A DNA stretch of 64,000 nt from Legionella parisiensis. GTDB taxonomy: Bacteria > Pseudomonadota > Gammaproteobacteria > Legionellales > Legionellaceae. The stretch is from contig NZ_LNYQ01000013.1 of NCBI RefSeq assembly GCF_001467945.1, positions 1 through 64,000 of the forward strand, written 5' to 3'. Under the pieces are notes generated by a model. The model saw only the letters and a list, made by a program, of their open reading frames with translations, was not told the origin of the DNA and made no database searches. The position numbers were made by a program, and so were the translations under genes. Shown here piece by piece: positions 27,243-36,337 of this stretch (positions within the stretch are counted from its first letter, which is position 1; the number at the start of each line of letters is the position of its first letter).

Positions 27243-28086
27243 ATTAGAACGAAAAATTAATGAATTGCCTATAAGCTTACCGGGTCGGTTCGTCTATAAA
27301 TTTTTACCTTATAAACGACAGGTCATTATGGCGAATATTGATCGCGTTTATGGTGATCAATTAAATGATGCACAAAAAAGGCGGCTTGCTGTATCTTATT
27401 ACTCCCATTTACTTAAATCCTTTAAAGAAGCAATTCAATTGCGTTTCATGTCTGAAGATAAGTTACGCAATCAAGTCGAGGTTCGTGGCCACGAGAACAT
27501 GTTAGCAGTTGTAGCGCAACAAAAAGGGGTTTTGGTTCTTACTGGACACTTTGGCAATTGGGAAGTTGCACCAATAGGTGGTGTATTAAATTTTAAAGAA
27601 TTTCAAGGGCAGTTTCATTTTATACGTCGTACCCTATCAATCAAATTTATTGAACGAAGCTTATTTAAGCAATACTACCAAGTAGGTTTAAACGTTATTC
27701 CTAAAAAGAATTCTCTAGATAAGGTTTGTGGTGCTTTGGAACAAAATCATGCGGTCATTTTTGTTCTTGATCAGCATGCTTCTTTGGTTAATCGAGACGG
27801 CATTGCTGTAGAGTTTTTTGGAGTAAAGGCAGGTACTTATCGCAGCTTAGCGACTTTATCTCGCTATACTGGAGTCCCAGTAATTCCTGCAGCGGGTTAT
27901 AGATTGCCTAATGGAAAGCATGTCTTGGAATTTTATGATCCAATCCCTTGGACAGATTATGGAAGTGCTCAAGAATCGCTATACTATAATACGTTAGCCT
28001 ATAATCAAGCTTTAGAACGCATTATTTTAGCTCATCCCGAGCAATGGAACTGGATGCATAAGCGATGGAAACTTAAGTCGAAGTAA
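27235..28086 (+). CDS. LpxL/LpxXL-family lipid A acyltransferase
   Basis: Members transfer a secondary acyl chain from acyl-ACP to lipid A at the inner membrane. The catalytic HX4E is His105 to Glu110 in TGHFGNWE; LDQHASLVNRDGIAVEFFG and the GVPVIPAAGYR segment are also typical. Length 283 aa. GTG start, overlapping the preceding gene by 8 nt. As the last gene of the acp operon it probably attaches the very long acyl chain. Its 3' end overlaps the convergent effector-like gene by 14 nt. Confidence 0.85.
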   Translation: MTELERKINELPISLPGRFVYKFLPYKRQVIMANIDRVYGDQLNDAQKRRLAVSYYSHLLKSFKEAIQLRFMSEDKLRNQVEVRGHENMLAVVAQQKGVLVLTGHFGNWEVAPIGGVLNFKEFQGQFHFIRRTLSIKFIERSLFKQYYQVGLNVIPKKNSLDKVCGALEQNHAVIFVLDQHASLVNRDGIAVEFFGVKAGTYRSLATLSRYTGVPVIPAAGYRLPNGKHVLEFYDPIPWTDYGSAQESLYYNTLAYNQALERIILAHPEQWNWMHKRWKLKSK

Positions 28087-30367
28087 CTCCTTTGCCACTG
28101 ATTTTTTTTTTAAAAGAATCAACATGTTCCACTTCAAAAGGCTCCTCATCTCTTGCAGGATTTTTTATTTTTGCAAAAAAGCCTTCTGCCCAATGTAATG
28201 CACTTTGTGCATATCCAGCAGCTTCACAAGTATATTCGGAAAGCACTTTAGTTGCGCTTGCTACAAAGTCAGTGCTTTCTGAACTTTTTAAGGGTTTGAT
28301 ACTGGGTTTGATTACCAGTTCCGGCAGTAGACAATTTAGTTCGTTGGAAACATAGCGCAGATGGTCTGAATCTTCATTGATCTGCGCAAGTAATGAATCT
28401 ACATCACTGCGAGGTCTTTCTTTTAACATTATCTCCAATAGACGAAATTGATTGATAATGAATGGATTCTGATTGTCTTTTAACCATCGATAAAGTTCCT
28501 CATTTTCTTCTTTACGCTTCATTATGTAATGATATAGGCGGTGAAGTCTTTGCCTTGTGCTTAGCTCTTCTTTAGGTGCTGTTTGTAACGAGTAACTATC
28601 TAATGCCTTAATAATGTCTTCAAATTTTTCTTGTGTTAATGGTAGATTGATTTCGTTTAATAAATCCGGAAGATCTTTCTCTTCCTCCCGAGTTGGGATG
28701 GATTTTTTTATCCAATCTTTTGATGATTTTTTATTCTTCTCCCTAAGCCCCAATGATTCTGGAATGACATAATCAGGGGAGTTAGATTTAAAAAAACCAG
28801 TCCATCCGTAAGTCCAACATCGTTGGATCCATTTAATCAATCCAGAAAAAAAACCTTGTTCTTTAGTAAAACGTAACTCATGCTGAGCTTCGGAAAGGGC
28901 TTTTTGGGCAACGAGAATAATTTCTGAATTTTTTTCAGAGTTCAAATTTTTTAGTGCCAAAGTACACAAATCAATAACTCTTTGATAATTTTCTTTTCCA
29001 CCACGTAGGCCAAAATAACGAATGATCCTTTTTGCATCAAATAAAAATAATTGATAAGTAACTTGCTCATCAAAAAAATCAGGGTGGTTTAAGAAAGCAG
29101 CAAATATTGCTTCCTTTATTGTTCCATCTAACTCAGAACGTCCTAGCATGAAACCAATATGGTGTATTGCTTTGGCCCGAATGTTGCGATTTTCTGATTG
29201 CTGATAAAAATCCATATAGTCATTGAGCAGTTTCCCAATTGATCCAGAGTCGCCTTTATAGTGAATTAAAAAATACTCAAAACAATTAATCAACTTGTCA
29301 TGTTTGATTATACCATCTATAAAGGGGTTTTCATCGGGATGAGCTGATGATGATGGTCTTTGTTCTTTTACTCCTCCACTAGGAAAAAGTGGATTTAAAT
29401 GAACATTTTGCAGCATTCTTTGAATGTTAATGCGATTATTTTGATAAAATAATGCAACATTTCCATTGAGCGCATTATTTCTTAAATAGCGGTTTGTTAA
29501 ATGAGCTGTTCTTTTTGCTAACTCTCTAAATGCCAATTTATCGTTCAGGAAAAAAAATAACTCAATTGCTTCGAGTGAAAAAGAATGGTTTTTATCCAAT
29601 AATCTTTTAGATAATTGATTAATATAGTTTGCATAGGCTTTATTGTAATGTCCATTAAGATAAAAGCGCATTGCCAAAATCAAATGAGATTCTTGATTTG
29701 CATGATCTAGGAATTTAATAGGTAAATTATTAAATAATCCCAAATGCTCAATAATATTGATAATGACTATTTCTTTCTGATTGGGTTCCATTTTACTCAA
29801 TTCATCAATGATATTGTGCCCAGCAATATTCATTAAATGAGCCAAGATGTAATGGGAATTAGGCATGGAGACAAAATGAGTGAGCCAATAAGTTAAAACC
29901 TTGTGTCTTTCATAGAGTGGGTATCGTTCGATTAAAGCTTCTATTTGTGTCATGGTTAACTGATGAAAATGAGGAACAGAGCAAAGAATACTGACCGCTG
30001 CTTCGGGTTCTAATTTGCTGATCAATTGAGTAGATAGCGTTGTTAAATCTAATTGATGAATCAAAGAGTTAAGACGCGAAGGAATGTAGAGATCTGAAAG
30101 AATCAATCTGTTTAATAATGAGTCCCCTTTTAAAGAGGATAAGAATTCTTTTTGACTTAACAAGTGAATAATCAAGAGAGATTTTGCTTTTGAATTTTTG
30201 ACTGTTTGAATGGATTCAACAATATTGGGGAGCGTCAAATTTCCTTCTTCAAGAGTTGTTAAAAATTGGGCTTGGCTTCCTATATCCTTATTGATTTCTG
30301 TTAAATACTCTGGGTTTCCCATAGCCGCTTTGAATAAATCAAAACTTTGTATTTTGCTTCCTGTCAT
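28073..30367 (-). CDS. Large helical protein, candidate Dot/Icm effector, unknown function
   Basis: I do not recognise a catalytic domain in this 764-aa protein. It is almost entirely helical with many Leu/Ile heptad-like stretches, a Pro/Ser/Gly-rich break near residues 345-355, and a hydrophobic, Trp-rich stretch near residue 510 (SGLIKWIQRCWTYGWTGFF) that may touch membrane. The C-terminal tail has an acidic patch (ARDEEPFEVE) before a basic end, similar to E-block Dot/Icm signals. The ATG has an AAGGAGAG site. Its place after the acyl-transfer operon and before dapF recalls an effector-like gene of L. pneumophila, which is memory, not a search. Confidence 0.65.
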   Translation of the reverse strand: MTGSKIQSFDLFKAAMGNPEYLTEINKDIGSQAQFLTTLEEGNLTLPNIVESIQTVKNSKAKSLLIIHLLSQKEFLSSLKGDSLLNRLILSDLYIPSRLNSLIHQLDLTTLSTQLISKLEPEAAVSILCSVPHFHQLTMTQIEALIERYPLYERHKVLTYWLTHFVSMPNSHYILAHLMNIAGHNIIDELSKMEPNQKEIVIINIIEHLGLFNNLPIKFLDHANQESHLILAMRFYLNGHYNKAYANYINQLSKRLLDKNHSFSLEAIELFFFLNDKLAFRELAKRTAHLTNRYLRNNALNGNVALFYQNNRINIQRMLQNVHLNPLFPSGGVKEQRPSSSAHPDENPFIDGIIKHDKLINCFEYFLIHYKGDSGSIGKLLNDYMDFYQQSENRNIRAKAIHHIGFMLGRSELDGTIKEAIFAAFLNHPDFFDEQVTYQLFLFDAKRIIRYFGLRGGKENYQRVIDLCTLALKNLNSEKNSEIILVAQKALSEAQHELRFTKEQGFFSGLIKWIQRCWTYGWTGFFKSNSPDYVIPESLGLREKNKKSSKDWIKKSIPTREEEKDLPDLLNEINLPLTQEKFEDIIKALDSYSLQTAPKEELSTRQRLHRLYHYIMKRKEENEELYRWLKDNQNPFIINQFRLLEIMLKERPRSDVDSLLAQINEDSDHLRYVSNELNCLLPELVIKPSIKPLKSSESTDFVASATKVLSEYTCEAAGYAQSALHWAEGFFAKIKNPARDEEPFEVEHVDSFKKKISGKGVTST

Positions 30368-30695
30368 GGCACTCTCCTTTTAGCCAAGCACCAGCTTCCA
30401 AAATAGACTTCTTCCAAAAACTTACTGAAGTGACAAATTGCGTCGTCGATGCGGTGCTCGAATCCTCATAGGACTGCGTATACGCTCAGGTTCTGCACTC
30501 TGCTTTCTCTTCGCACTTCTCTTGCTTCGGCGAGTTTCGAAAGAAATTTTATATAAATTTTGGAACGATGCGAGTGTGAGGCGTTCTTTCAGGATAACTC
30601 TTTGTAAATAAAATTCAATACTTGTGTTAATTTTGCATAAAGACGGCATTGCATGAAAGATATATCAACAGAATTGGTGTCCTAATATATGTTCT
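30368..30695. repeat. Non-coding gap with G+C-richer Legionella-type intergenic repeat (about 30430-30620)
   Basis: The 328-nt gap between the effector candidate and dapF includes a compositionally different block, about 30430-30550, with GCGTCGTCGATGCGGTGCTC, ACTGCGTATACGCTCAGGTT and CTTCGGCGAGTTTCGAAAG. I recognise this style from recurrent intergenic elements in Legionella genomes, but only one copy is in the window. A 75-codon open frame on the minus strand has an Arg/Ser-rich translation without ribosome binding site and is not taken as a gene. Confidence 0.4.
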
Positions 30696-31526
30696 TTAAA
30701 ATAGGATACCTTCATAAACAAAAACGGCTGGGCCAGTCAGAATGATTGGTTCATTAAATGTTGGCCAGTCAATAAACAAATCACCGCCAGGTAAGGTGAC
30801 CGTGATTTTTTTGTCTAGTTGATGGTATAAACGACCCACAGCGGCCGCTGCAACAGCGCCACTTCCACATGCTTGTGTTTCTCCACAGCCGCGTTCATAA
30901 ACTCGTAATTTGATATGCTTTGGGTTTACAATTTGCATAAATCCAACATTTGCCTGCTCAGGAAAGTCTGGATGCAGGCTAATTTGTTTCCCAAGAGTAT
31001 GAACTGGTGCAGCTTCCGTATTCTCTACTAATAATACTGCATGTGGATTGCCCACACTTAGTGCATGGAAACTTATTTTTTGATTATACGCAAGCTCCAA
31101 AGAATATAAGGAAGCTTGTTGTTTTGCTTTGAGAGGAATGGCTGAGGGGGTTAATTGTGGAATACCCATATCGACACTGACACTTGAGTCTGTATTGATA
31201 TGTAATTTCATCTGTGTAGTGGACGTTGCCACAGTTAAGTGATTTTTGTCAGTTAACCCATAGTATTTTGCAAATAAAGCAAGGCAGCGAGCTCCATTCC
31301 CACATTGACCAACTTCCTGACCATCCCCATTGAAAATTCGATAGTTAAAGTCGATGCCATCCTGCTGGCCTGATTCAATAAGTAAACATTGATCAAAACC
31401 AACGCCGGTATTGCGCTGAGCCATACTGGCGATTTGTTGTGGACTTAGATCGATTGTTTGATGGACTCCATCGATCACTATGAAATCATTGCCTAAGCCA
31501 TGCATTTTGGTAAATTTAATTTTCAT
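30696..31526 (-). CDS. dapF: Diaminopimelate epimerase
   Basis: DapF converts LL- to meso-diaminopimelate for lysine and peptidoglycan synthesis. Both catalytic cysteines are present: GQCGNGARC near residue 75 and GCGETQACGSGA near residue 220. ATG 31526 gives MKIKFTKMHGLGNDF, the usual N-terminus and about 276 aa; a GTG at 31547 would add seven residues. lptM precedes it, as in E. coli. Confidence 0.96.
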   Translation of the reverse strand: MKIKFTKMHGLGNDFIVIDGVHQTIDLSPQQIASMAQRNTGVGFDQCLLIESGQQDGIDFNYRIFNGDGQEVGQCGNGARCLALFAKYYGLTDKNHLTVATSTTQMKLHINTDSSVSVDMGIPQLTPSAIPLKAKQQASLYSLELAYNQKISFHALSVGNPHAVLLVENTEAAPVHTLGKQISLHPDFPEQANVGFMQIVNPKHIKLRVYERGCGETQACGSGAVAAAAVGRLYHQLDKKITVTLPGGDLFIDWPTFNEPIILTGPAVFVYEGILF

Positions 31527-31550
31527 ATTTTTTGCCCGTTGCGTCACTCA

Positions 31551-31667
31551 TTACTCACTACTTGTGGCATTTTTTGTTGATTCTGGCAAATAAAGAGCTC
31601 CTTTTTGTCCACAACCTAATAGGAATATGGTTATGCAAATCATAAATAAAAAGTAAATTCGTTTCAT
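31551..31667 (-). CDS. lptM: LptM-type small lipoprotein (YifL family)
   Basis: A 38-aa product beginning MKRIYFLFMICITIFLLGCG, a signal peptide ending in the lipobox LLGC, followed by QKGALYLPES. The GQKGxLYLP motif after the lipidated Cys is the signature of YifL/LptM, which helps mature the LPS transport protein LptD. The position just upstream of dapF is conserved in gammaproteobacteria. Confidence 0.9.
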   Translation of the reverse strand: MKRIYFLFMICITIFLLGCGQKGALYLPESTKNATSSE

Positions 31668-31736
31668 TGGAAAAGTTTTTAACCGATCAAAGAGTTAACT
31701 ATCCATTTATTTAAATAAAAATTCAAGTAATACAAA

Positions 31737-34655
31737 CTATATTACTAAGCCATCATTGCGAATTACTTCTTCATTAACATCGTCATCCTCAATCGATAGA
31801 TCAAGATTTTTTCTATATTGACTCATTTTTGAGACAACATTCTCTCCAGAAGATTGCCAGAAGTACATCGATTTTGTCGATGAATAGCCTGCATAAGTAT
31901 AAACGGCGAGTGCAATTAATCCTAGGCCAAGACTTGCAAGAATTCCTACGGCAATTAAGGTATTTTGAAAATATCGTTCCCAGTCGGCATCACGATGTTT
32001 TTTGAGTTCTGCTTCAACACGGCCCAATTTTTTGTAAAATACGCGCAAGCGCATTTCAGGATGAGGGTATTTTTCTTGATTCTGCAAAACATTAAGCAAC
32101 CCGGTTGTTCTTTTGATTTTGATATTTAGTTTATCATCTTCTTTTTTTATTTCATCATCTTGTTCTAACTCTTTAGGTCTATGGGATAATTGAGACTTGA
32201 GTAACGCTAAATATTCATTTGTTAAAGGAATCAGCTTCTTGTTAATGAGCAATAAATACTCTGCTTCTTTATCATCATTCAGCGCGGCTCGGTATTCGTT
32301 TTTTTTGCTTCTTTCAGCTATTAATGCAACTTCCTTTTCCGCTATTTGCTCCTGCATCGTGTCGATGCGAGCAATTAATTGCCGATTTTGCTGATCTAAA
32401 TCAGCATTTTCGTGTTTGAGTCTATCAACGACACCGTATTTATTGATAGCATGTCGTTCGACTAACTCTTGGAAGGTGCCTTTTTCCGCAGGCGCAGGGA
32501 GGGCATTGGGTCTGTCTCGATAAAATTTTTGTGCAGCGATATCGATTAGTGTTTTAGCTTCTTTTCGGAGGGATAGTTCATGCTTATTGAAAATAGCTTC
32601 CTCAGAAACAAATAATCGACCTAGTGCTGCAGTGTCATTAATAAAGATTCCGATCTGATGAAACAATTTCTCAAATTCACTAAAAGAGCTCCCATAATGA
32701 TCTTCAAATCGAGCTGTTAGTTGTTCAATTAAACTTTCTTCAGTTTCGTTTTTAGGTAGTTTTCCGTCCAATTGCCGGCAAATGTAAGCTATTTTTATAA
32801 CTATTGGATAATCGGCTAATTGAGCAAATTCCTCGCTTTCGAAAATCCTAATAATTTCCGGATTAATTTCTGTACCTGAATAACTTTCATCTTTATTAAT
32901 CTGAGTCAATAAGGAGTTAAAAAAGTGTTTTAAATTGGTATCAGTTGGTGTTTGCAAACGATTCAATTCTTCTTTAAAGTTTGCGTGTTGTTGTCCAACC
33001 GTCTGAGTAATTCCTTTTAAACTTAAATCAATCAGGTTTACTACAAATTCTTTTATGGTTGGATTTTCAATTTTTAATAATTCATTAAATTCTTGAAATA
33101 TGTCGATGATTGCTGCAAAAAGATCTTCTTTTTCTTTTTGTTTGCCATTTTCGCTCCAATCATCGTTTAGATATTGTTGGTTTACTCTTTGTATTAAGGC
33201 GCCAAAAGAACTTAAAACATCTTGGCGTGCAGTTTCACTGTCAAGTATGGCTGTTGCTGCAATTGAGTGCTCAGTAAGAGAAGATGAAAGATTAGATATT
33301 TTTCTAATGTTTTTGGATAGGACATTTTGTGCTGATTTAATCAATGCAGCCAAACTATAATCTTCATGTGAATCAACTTGGAGTATTTTAAAGAAATACT
33401 CTTTCATTAATGTACTGTGTTCTTCATTAACATATCCGATACTTTTGGGAAAAACTTCTGTTAAAAGACCGTATTTATGGCCAGTGCGCAGCATTTTTCT
33501 TTGGGGGGCGACTCCCATAAATGTGTAATGAGTCGCATTAAACGCTTCATATGCTGCTCTATTTTCATAAATTTTGTCATAGAGCTTGCGAAATATAGTT
33601 GGAAAATCAAGCTTTGCTACATTGATGCCTTCGTTAATGTGTATTTCTTCCAGAAATGAGAGATATTTTTTACCTAAGCCAGTTGGCTCATGAAAAATTT
33701 CTCGTGCATCTTTAAATGCAACCCCATGTGATGTTAAAAAATTAAGTAATTTAAAAATCATTAATTTTTGAACATGAGTCGCTTTGGTTTTATCTGGGGA
33801 AACGACGACGTTTTGCTGGGATGTATCAGTTCCAGCAGAGCCTGTACCGTGATGTCCTGGGAGGGTATGTCGAACTATTGTTTGTTCTGAATTCGAAGCC
33901 TCAACAAAGATTGGGGTAAAGCCCCAATCAGAGCGTTCATTTTCGTAATAGACAAATTCAGCATGTTTAACAAAAGATGGGAGAGTAAAAAATCGGTCGT
34001 CATACCATGTTACTGGCCAACAGTCTCCAGGAACTGGATCAATGATAAAAAGATTCATTGATGCATCAGCAATATTAGTTTTTAGTGCATTAAACCATCG
34101 CTCTTGGTCTTGTTTGTCTGTAGGTAATTGAGTTAATAAAGACTTAATGATATCAGGAGTATTATTAAATGGTTTACCACTTTTTCGTGCAGTTTGTTGT
34201 TGCGTGAGCCCTTTGATTAATTGTTCAAAATTTTCACAGGACTGAATGGCTTTCTTTATCGCATCGAGTTCATGGGCGATCAGAATGGATTCAACGCCGC
34301 CTCTACTATGTGCAATATCATTAAGCTTAGTTTGTCCACGGACAAGAGCATTTAAAGCAATACCAAGGCCAATCCCAATTTTTTCGCCAACATCGCTTCC
34401 GTCTGTTTTTGGCCCATTAACAACAACGACTTCTGAAGATTGATAAGGAGCAAGTTGTTTGCGATTAATTAGAGGGGTTTCTTCTGTTTTAATCAATGTA
34501 GAAACAATACTTAGAGTTTCTCCCTTAGGATAATATTCCTGAACTATATCCCCTTTTTTTAGGGGTTTAGGTTTTTTCTTGCTTTTTAGAGAGGGAGTAT
34601 ATACTGTATCCGTCCCCAGCATCGTAAGGGTAAATGGTTCTTCTTTATCAAACAT
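31737..34655 (-). CDS. Large coiled-coil protein with C-terminal membrane anchor, candidate Dot/Icm effector
   Basis: The 972-aa product has no clear known enzyme domain. Residues 74-130 read like a Rossmann-type start, VVVVNGPKTDG, followed by IAHSRGGVESILIAHE; the HSRGG (Ser117) resembles an alpha/beta-hydrolase nucleophile elbow and similar motifs occur in other Legionella effectors. The middle is helical, residues about 745-785 form a coiled coil (ADLDQQNRQLIARIDTMQEQ), and one membrane segment spans about 898-924. The last 25 residues are acidic (IEDDDVNEEV), in line with a Dot/Icm signal. An in-frame stop four codons upstream fixes the ATG. Confidence 0.65.
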   Translation of the reverse strand: MFDKEEPFTLTMLGTDTVYTPSLKSKKKPKPLKKGDIVQEYYPKGETLSIVSTLIKTEETPLINRKQLAPYQSSEVVVVNGPKTDGSDVGEKIGIGLGIALNALVRGQTKLNDIAHSRGGVESILIAHELDAIKKAIQSCENFEQLIKGLTQQQTARKSGKPFNNTPDIIKSLLTQLPTDKQDQERWFNALKTNIADASMNLFIIDPVPGDCWPVTWYDDRFFTLPSFVKHAEFVYYENERSDWGFTPIFVEASNSEQTIVRHTLPGHHGTGSAGTDTSQQNVVVSPDKTKATHVQKLMIFKLLNFLTSHGVAFKDAREIFHEPTGLGKKYLSFLEEIHINEGINVAKLDFPTIFRKLYDKIYENRAAYEAFNATHYTFMGVAPQRKMLRTGHKYGLLTEVFPKSIGYVNEEHSTLMKEYFFKILQVDSHEDYSLAALIKSAQNVLSKNIRKISNLSSSLTEHSIAATAILDSETARQDVLSSFGALIQRVNQQYLNDDWSENGKQKEKEDLFAAIIDIFQEFNELLKIENPTIKEFVVNLIDLSLKGITQTVGQQHANFKEELNRLQTPTDTNLKHFFNSLLTQINKDESYSGTEINPEIIRIFESEEFAQLADYPIVIKIAYICRQLDGKLPKNETEESLIEQLTARFEDHYGSSFSEFEKLFHQIGIFINDTAALGRLFVSEEAIFNKHELSLRKEAKTLIDIAAQKFYRDRPNALPAPAEKGTFQELVERHAINKYGVVDRLKHENADLDQQNRQLIARIDTMQEQIAEKEVALIAERSKKNEYRAALNDDKEAEYLLLINKKLIPLTNEYLALLKSQLSHRPKELEQDDEIKKEDDKLNIKIKRTTGLLNVLQNQEKYPHPEMRLRVFYKKLGRVEAELKKHRDADWERYFQNTLIAVGILASLGLGLIALAVYTYAGYSSTKSMYFWQSSGENVVSKMSQYRKNLDLSIEDDDVNEEVIRNDGLVI

Positions 34656-34863
34656 CTTTTGCCGCTAATTAATTCACACTATCGAACTATAATTCATGTT
34701 GAGTAAAAATGGAATAGAATGGGCGGTATTCGTGATTTCATATTAATCATTTTGTTTGTTGTTCCGTCAATAAAAATTTCTATTAAATATCGGGAGTATA
34801 TAACTTGCACTGTGTTGATGCATTAGCGATAATTTCTCTTTTTTGTCTGTGAGGGGATTTGTT

Positions 34864-35520
34864 TTGAATGTATTTATAAATGAGTCACAGGCTCAAACAC
34901 AAGCATGTGTTATTTGGATGCATGGTTTAGGGGCTGATGCTTCCGATATGATGAGTTTAGTCGATCAGTTAACGATTACTGATGTAGAGATACGCCACGT
35001 ATTTATTAATGCACCCCAGAGGCCAGTAACATTAAATGGCGGGATGGTGATGCCTGCTTGGTATGATATTATCGGTGTCAAATTAATTGATAGAGAAGAT
35101 AAAGAAGGAATTGAACAATCAGAGTTGCTGATTCGTAAAGTTATGGATGAACAACTAAATGATGGTTTTGCCTACAATCAGATTTTCCTGGCAGGATTTT
35201 CACAAGGGGGAGCTATGGCATTACATACGGCTCTTCATACACCGGCTCGTTTAGGAGGAGTTGTCGCCTTGTCTGCTTATTTGCCTTTAGCTGTGCATAG
35301 CAGGCCAAATCTGGATAAAAGCACACCTTTTTTTATGGGGGCCGGACAATTTGATCCCCTGGTTTTACCTCAATGGACTGAATCAAGTAAAGATTGGCTA
35401 TTGAAAAAAGGATATGAACATATTTCTTACTATAAATATCCTATGGAACACTCAATTTGTTTTGAGGAAATTACAGAGCTTAGTCTTTGGTTTAGACATA
35501 AAATTCGGGGAGAAGCATAA
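34864..35520 (+). CDS. Carboxylesterase/lysophospholipase-type alpha/beta hydrolase
   Basis: A serine esterase of the phospholipase/carboxylesterase (acyl-protein thioesterase-like) family. CVIWMHGLGADASD forms the oxyanion region, LAGFSQGGAMA the nucleophile elbow, the acid is Asp in GAGQFDPLV and the His is in YPMEHSICFEE. I chose a TTG start at 34864 because GAGGGG lies 7 nt upstream and the product then begins close to the first strand; a TTG at 34843 would precede the ribosome binding site. ratA follows with a 1-nt overlap. Confidence 0.88.
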   Translation: MNVFINESQAQTQACVIWMHGLGADASDMMSLVDQLTITDVEIRHVFINAPQRPVTLNGGMVMPAWYDIIGVKLIDREDKEGIEQSELLIRKVMDEQLNDGFAYNQIFLAGFSQGGAMALHTALHTPARLGGVVALSAYLPLAVHSRPNLDKSTPFFMGAGQFDPLVLPQWTESSKDWLLKKGYEHISYYKYPMEHSICFEEITELSLWFRHKIRGEA

Positions 35521-35954
35521 TGCCCATAGTGAAAAAGTCACGCACGGTCACTTATACGTGCGAGCAAATGTTTTCGTTGGTGAATGAAGTAGAGCGTTAT
35601 GCGGAATTTCTACCTTATTGCGCAGAAAGCTTAGTGCATCATCGTGATGAAGATGAGGTGCAGGCCACTTTAGTTATTGGTGCTGCCGGTATGAGTAAGT
35701 CCTTTACCACACGTAATCGGTTGCAAATTAATAAGATGATAGAAATTCGTCTTGTTGATGGTCCATTCAGTCATTTAGAAGGTTTTTGGCGTTTTGATGA
35801 AGTTGAAGAAGGGTGCAAAATCTCGTTTGATTTAGAATTTGAATTTGCAGGACGAATGTTTTCCATGTTGCTTGGTCCTGTATTTGAGCAAGTAACGGAT
35901 AAAATGGTTGATTCATTTTGTGAGAGAGCCAAGGTAATTTATGGTGAAGGTTGA
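35520..35954 (+). CDS. ratA: RatA-family START-like protein (type II toxin-antitoxin RatA/coenzyme Q-binding type)
   Basis: A 144-aa SRPBCC/START-fold protein with the family pattern SRTVTYTCEQMFSLVNEVERY...FLPYCAES, and EGFWRFDEVEEGCKISFDLEFEF. Homologues include E. coli RatA (blocks 70S formation) and Coq10-like proteins that bind ubiquinone; sequence alone does not decide. In E. coli the gene pair ratA-ratB (rnfH) has the same order as here. Confidence 0.9.
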   Translation: MPIVKKSRTVTYTCEQMFSLVNEVERYAEFLPYCAESLVHHRDEDEVQATLVIGAAGMSKSFTTRNRLQINKMIEIRLVDGPFSHLEGFWRFDEVEEGCKISFDLEFEFAGRMFSMLLGPVFEQVTDKMVDSFCERAKVIYGEG

Positions 35955-36222
35955 GTTAGTTTATGTGGCTGTAGACAAGACCACGGTGCATATGACTTTA
36001 GATCTCCAACAAGGTGCAACAGTTTTTGATGCACTTGATGCATCAGAGATATATAACACACATCCAGAAACACGAGAAATGCCTGTAGGGATTTATGCAA
36101 AACAAGTTTCTTTGCAACAGGTACTTCAAGAAGGCGATAGGATAGAAATATACAGACCTTTGGTTTTAGATCCCAAAGAGAAACGACGTCAAAAGGCAAC
36201 AAGTACTCGTCGTCGCGTTTAG
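35941..36222 (+). CDS. rnfH: RnfH/RatB-family ubiquitin-like protein
   Basis: A 93-aa beta-grasp protein beginning MVKVELVYVAVDKT, with the PVGIYAKQVSLQQVLQEGDR and IEIYRPLVLDPKEKRRQK segments of the RnfH family. It overlaps ratA by 14 nt, indicating coupled translation. Confidence 0.9.
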   Translation: MVKVELVYVAVDKTTVHMTLDLQQGATVFDALDASEIYNTHPETREMPVGIYAKQVSLQQVLQEGDRIEIYRPLVLDPKEKRRQKATSTRRRV

Positions 36223-36264
36223 CTCCTCTAAGCAGACTCTGAATCTTATCCACATCGCTACCGA

Positions 36265-36295
36265 CGTCCCGCCGCCACTAACAAGTCGTGGGACG
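36265..36295. terminator. Hairpin between convergent rnfH and bamE
   Basis: CGTCCCGC (36265-36272) pairs with GTGGGACG (36288-36295) around a 15-nt loop, eight pairs with one G-T. Lying between two convergent genes it probably stops transcription both ways; the absence of T-runs and the GTCCCGC...GGGACG form also suit a REP-like element. Confidence 0.5.
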
Positions 36296-36337
36296 GGCAT
36301 GAATCTTCAGTTTTATTTAAGCTACGCAAGCATTAGG

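Noticed and set aside
30422..30649. 75-codon minus-strand frame between the effector gene and dapF
   Set aside because: No ribosome binding site, Arg/Ser-rich translation of a G+C-richer intergenic repeat, no resemblance to a known family.
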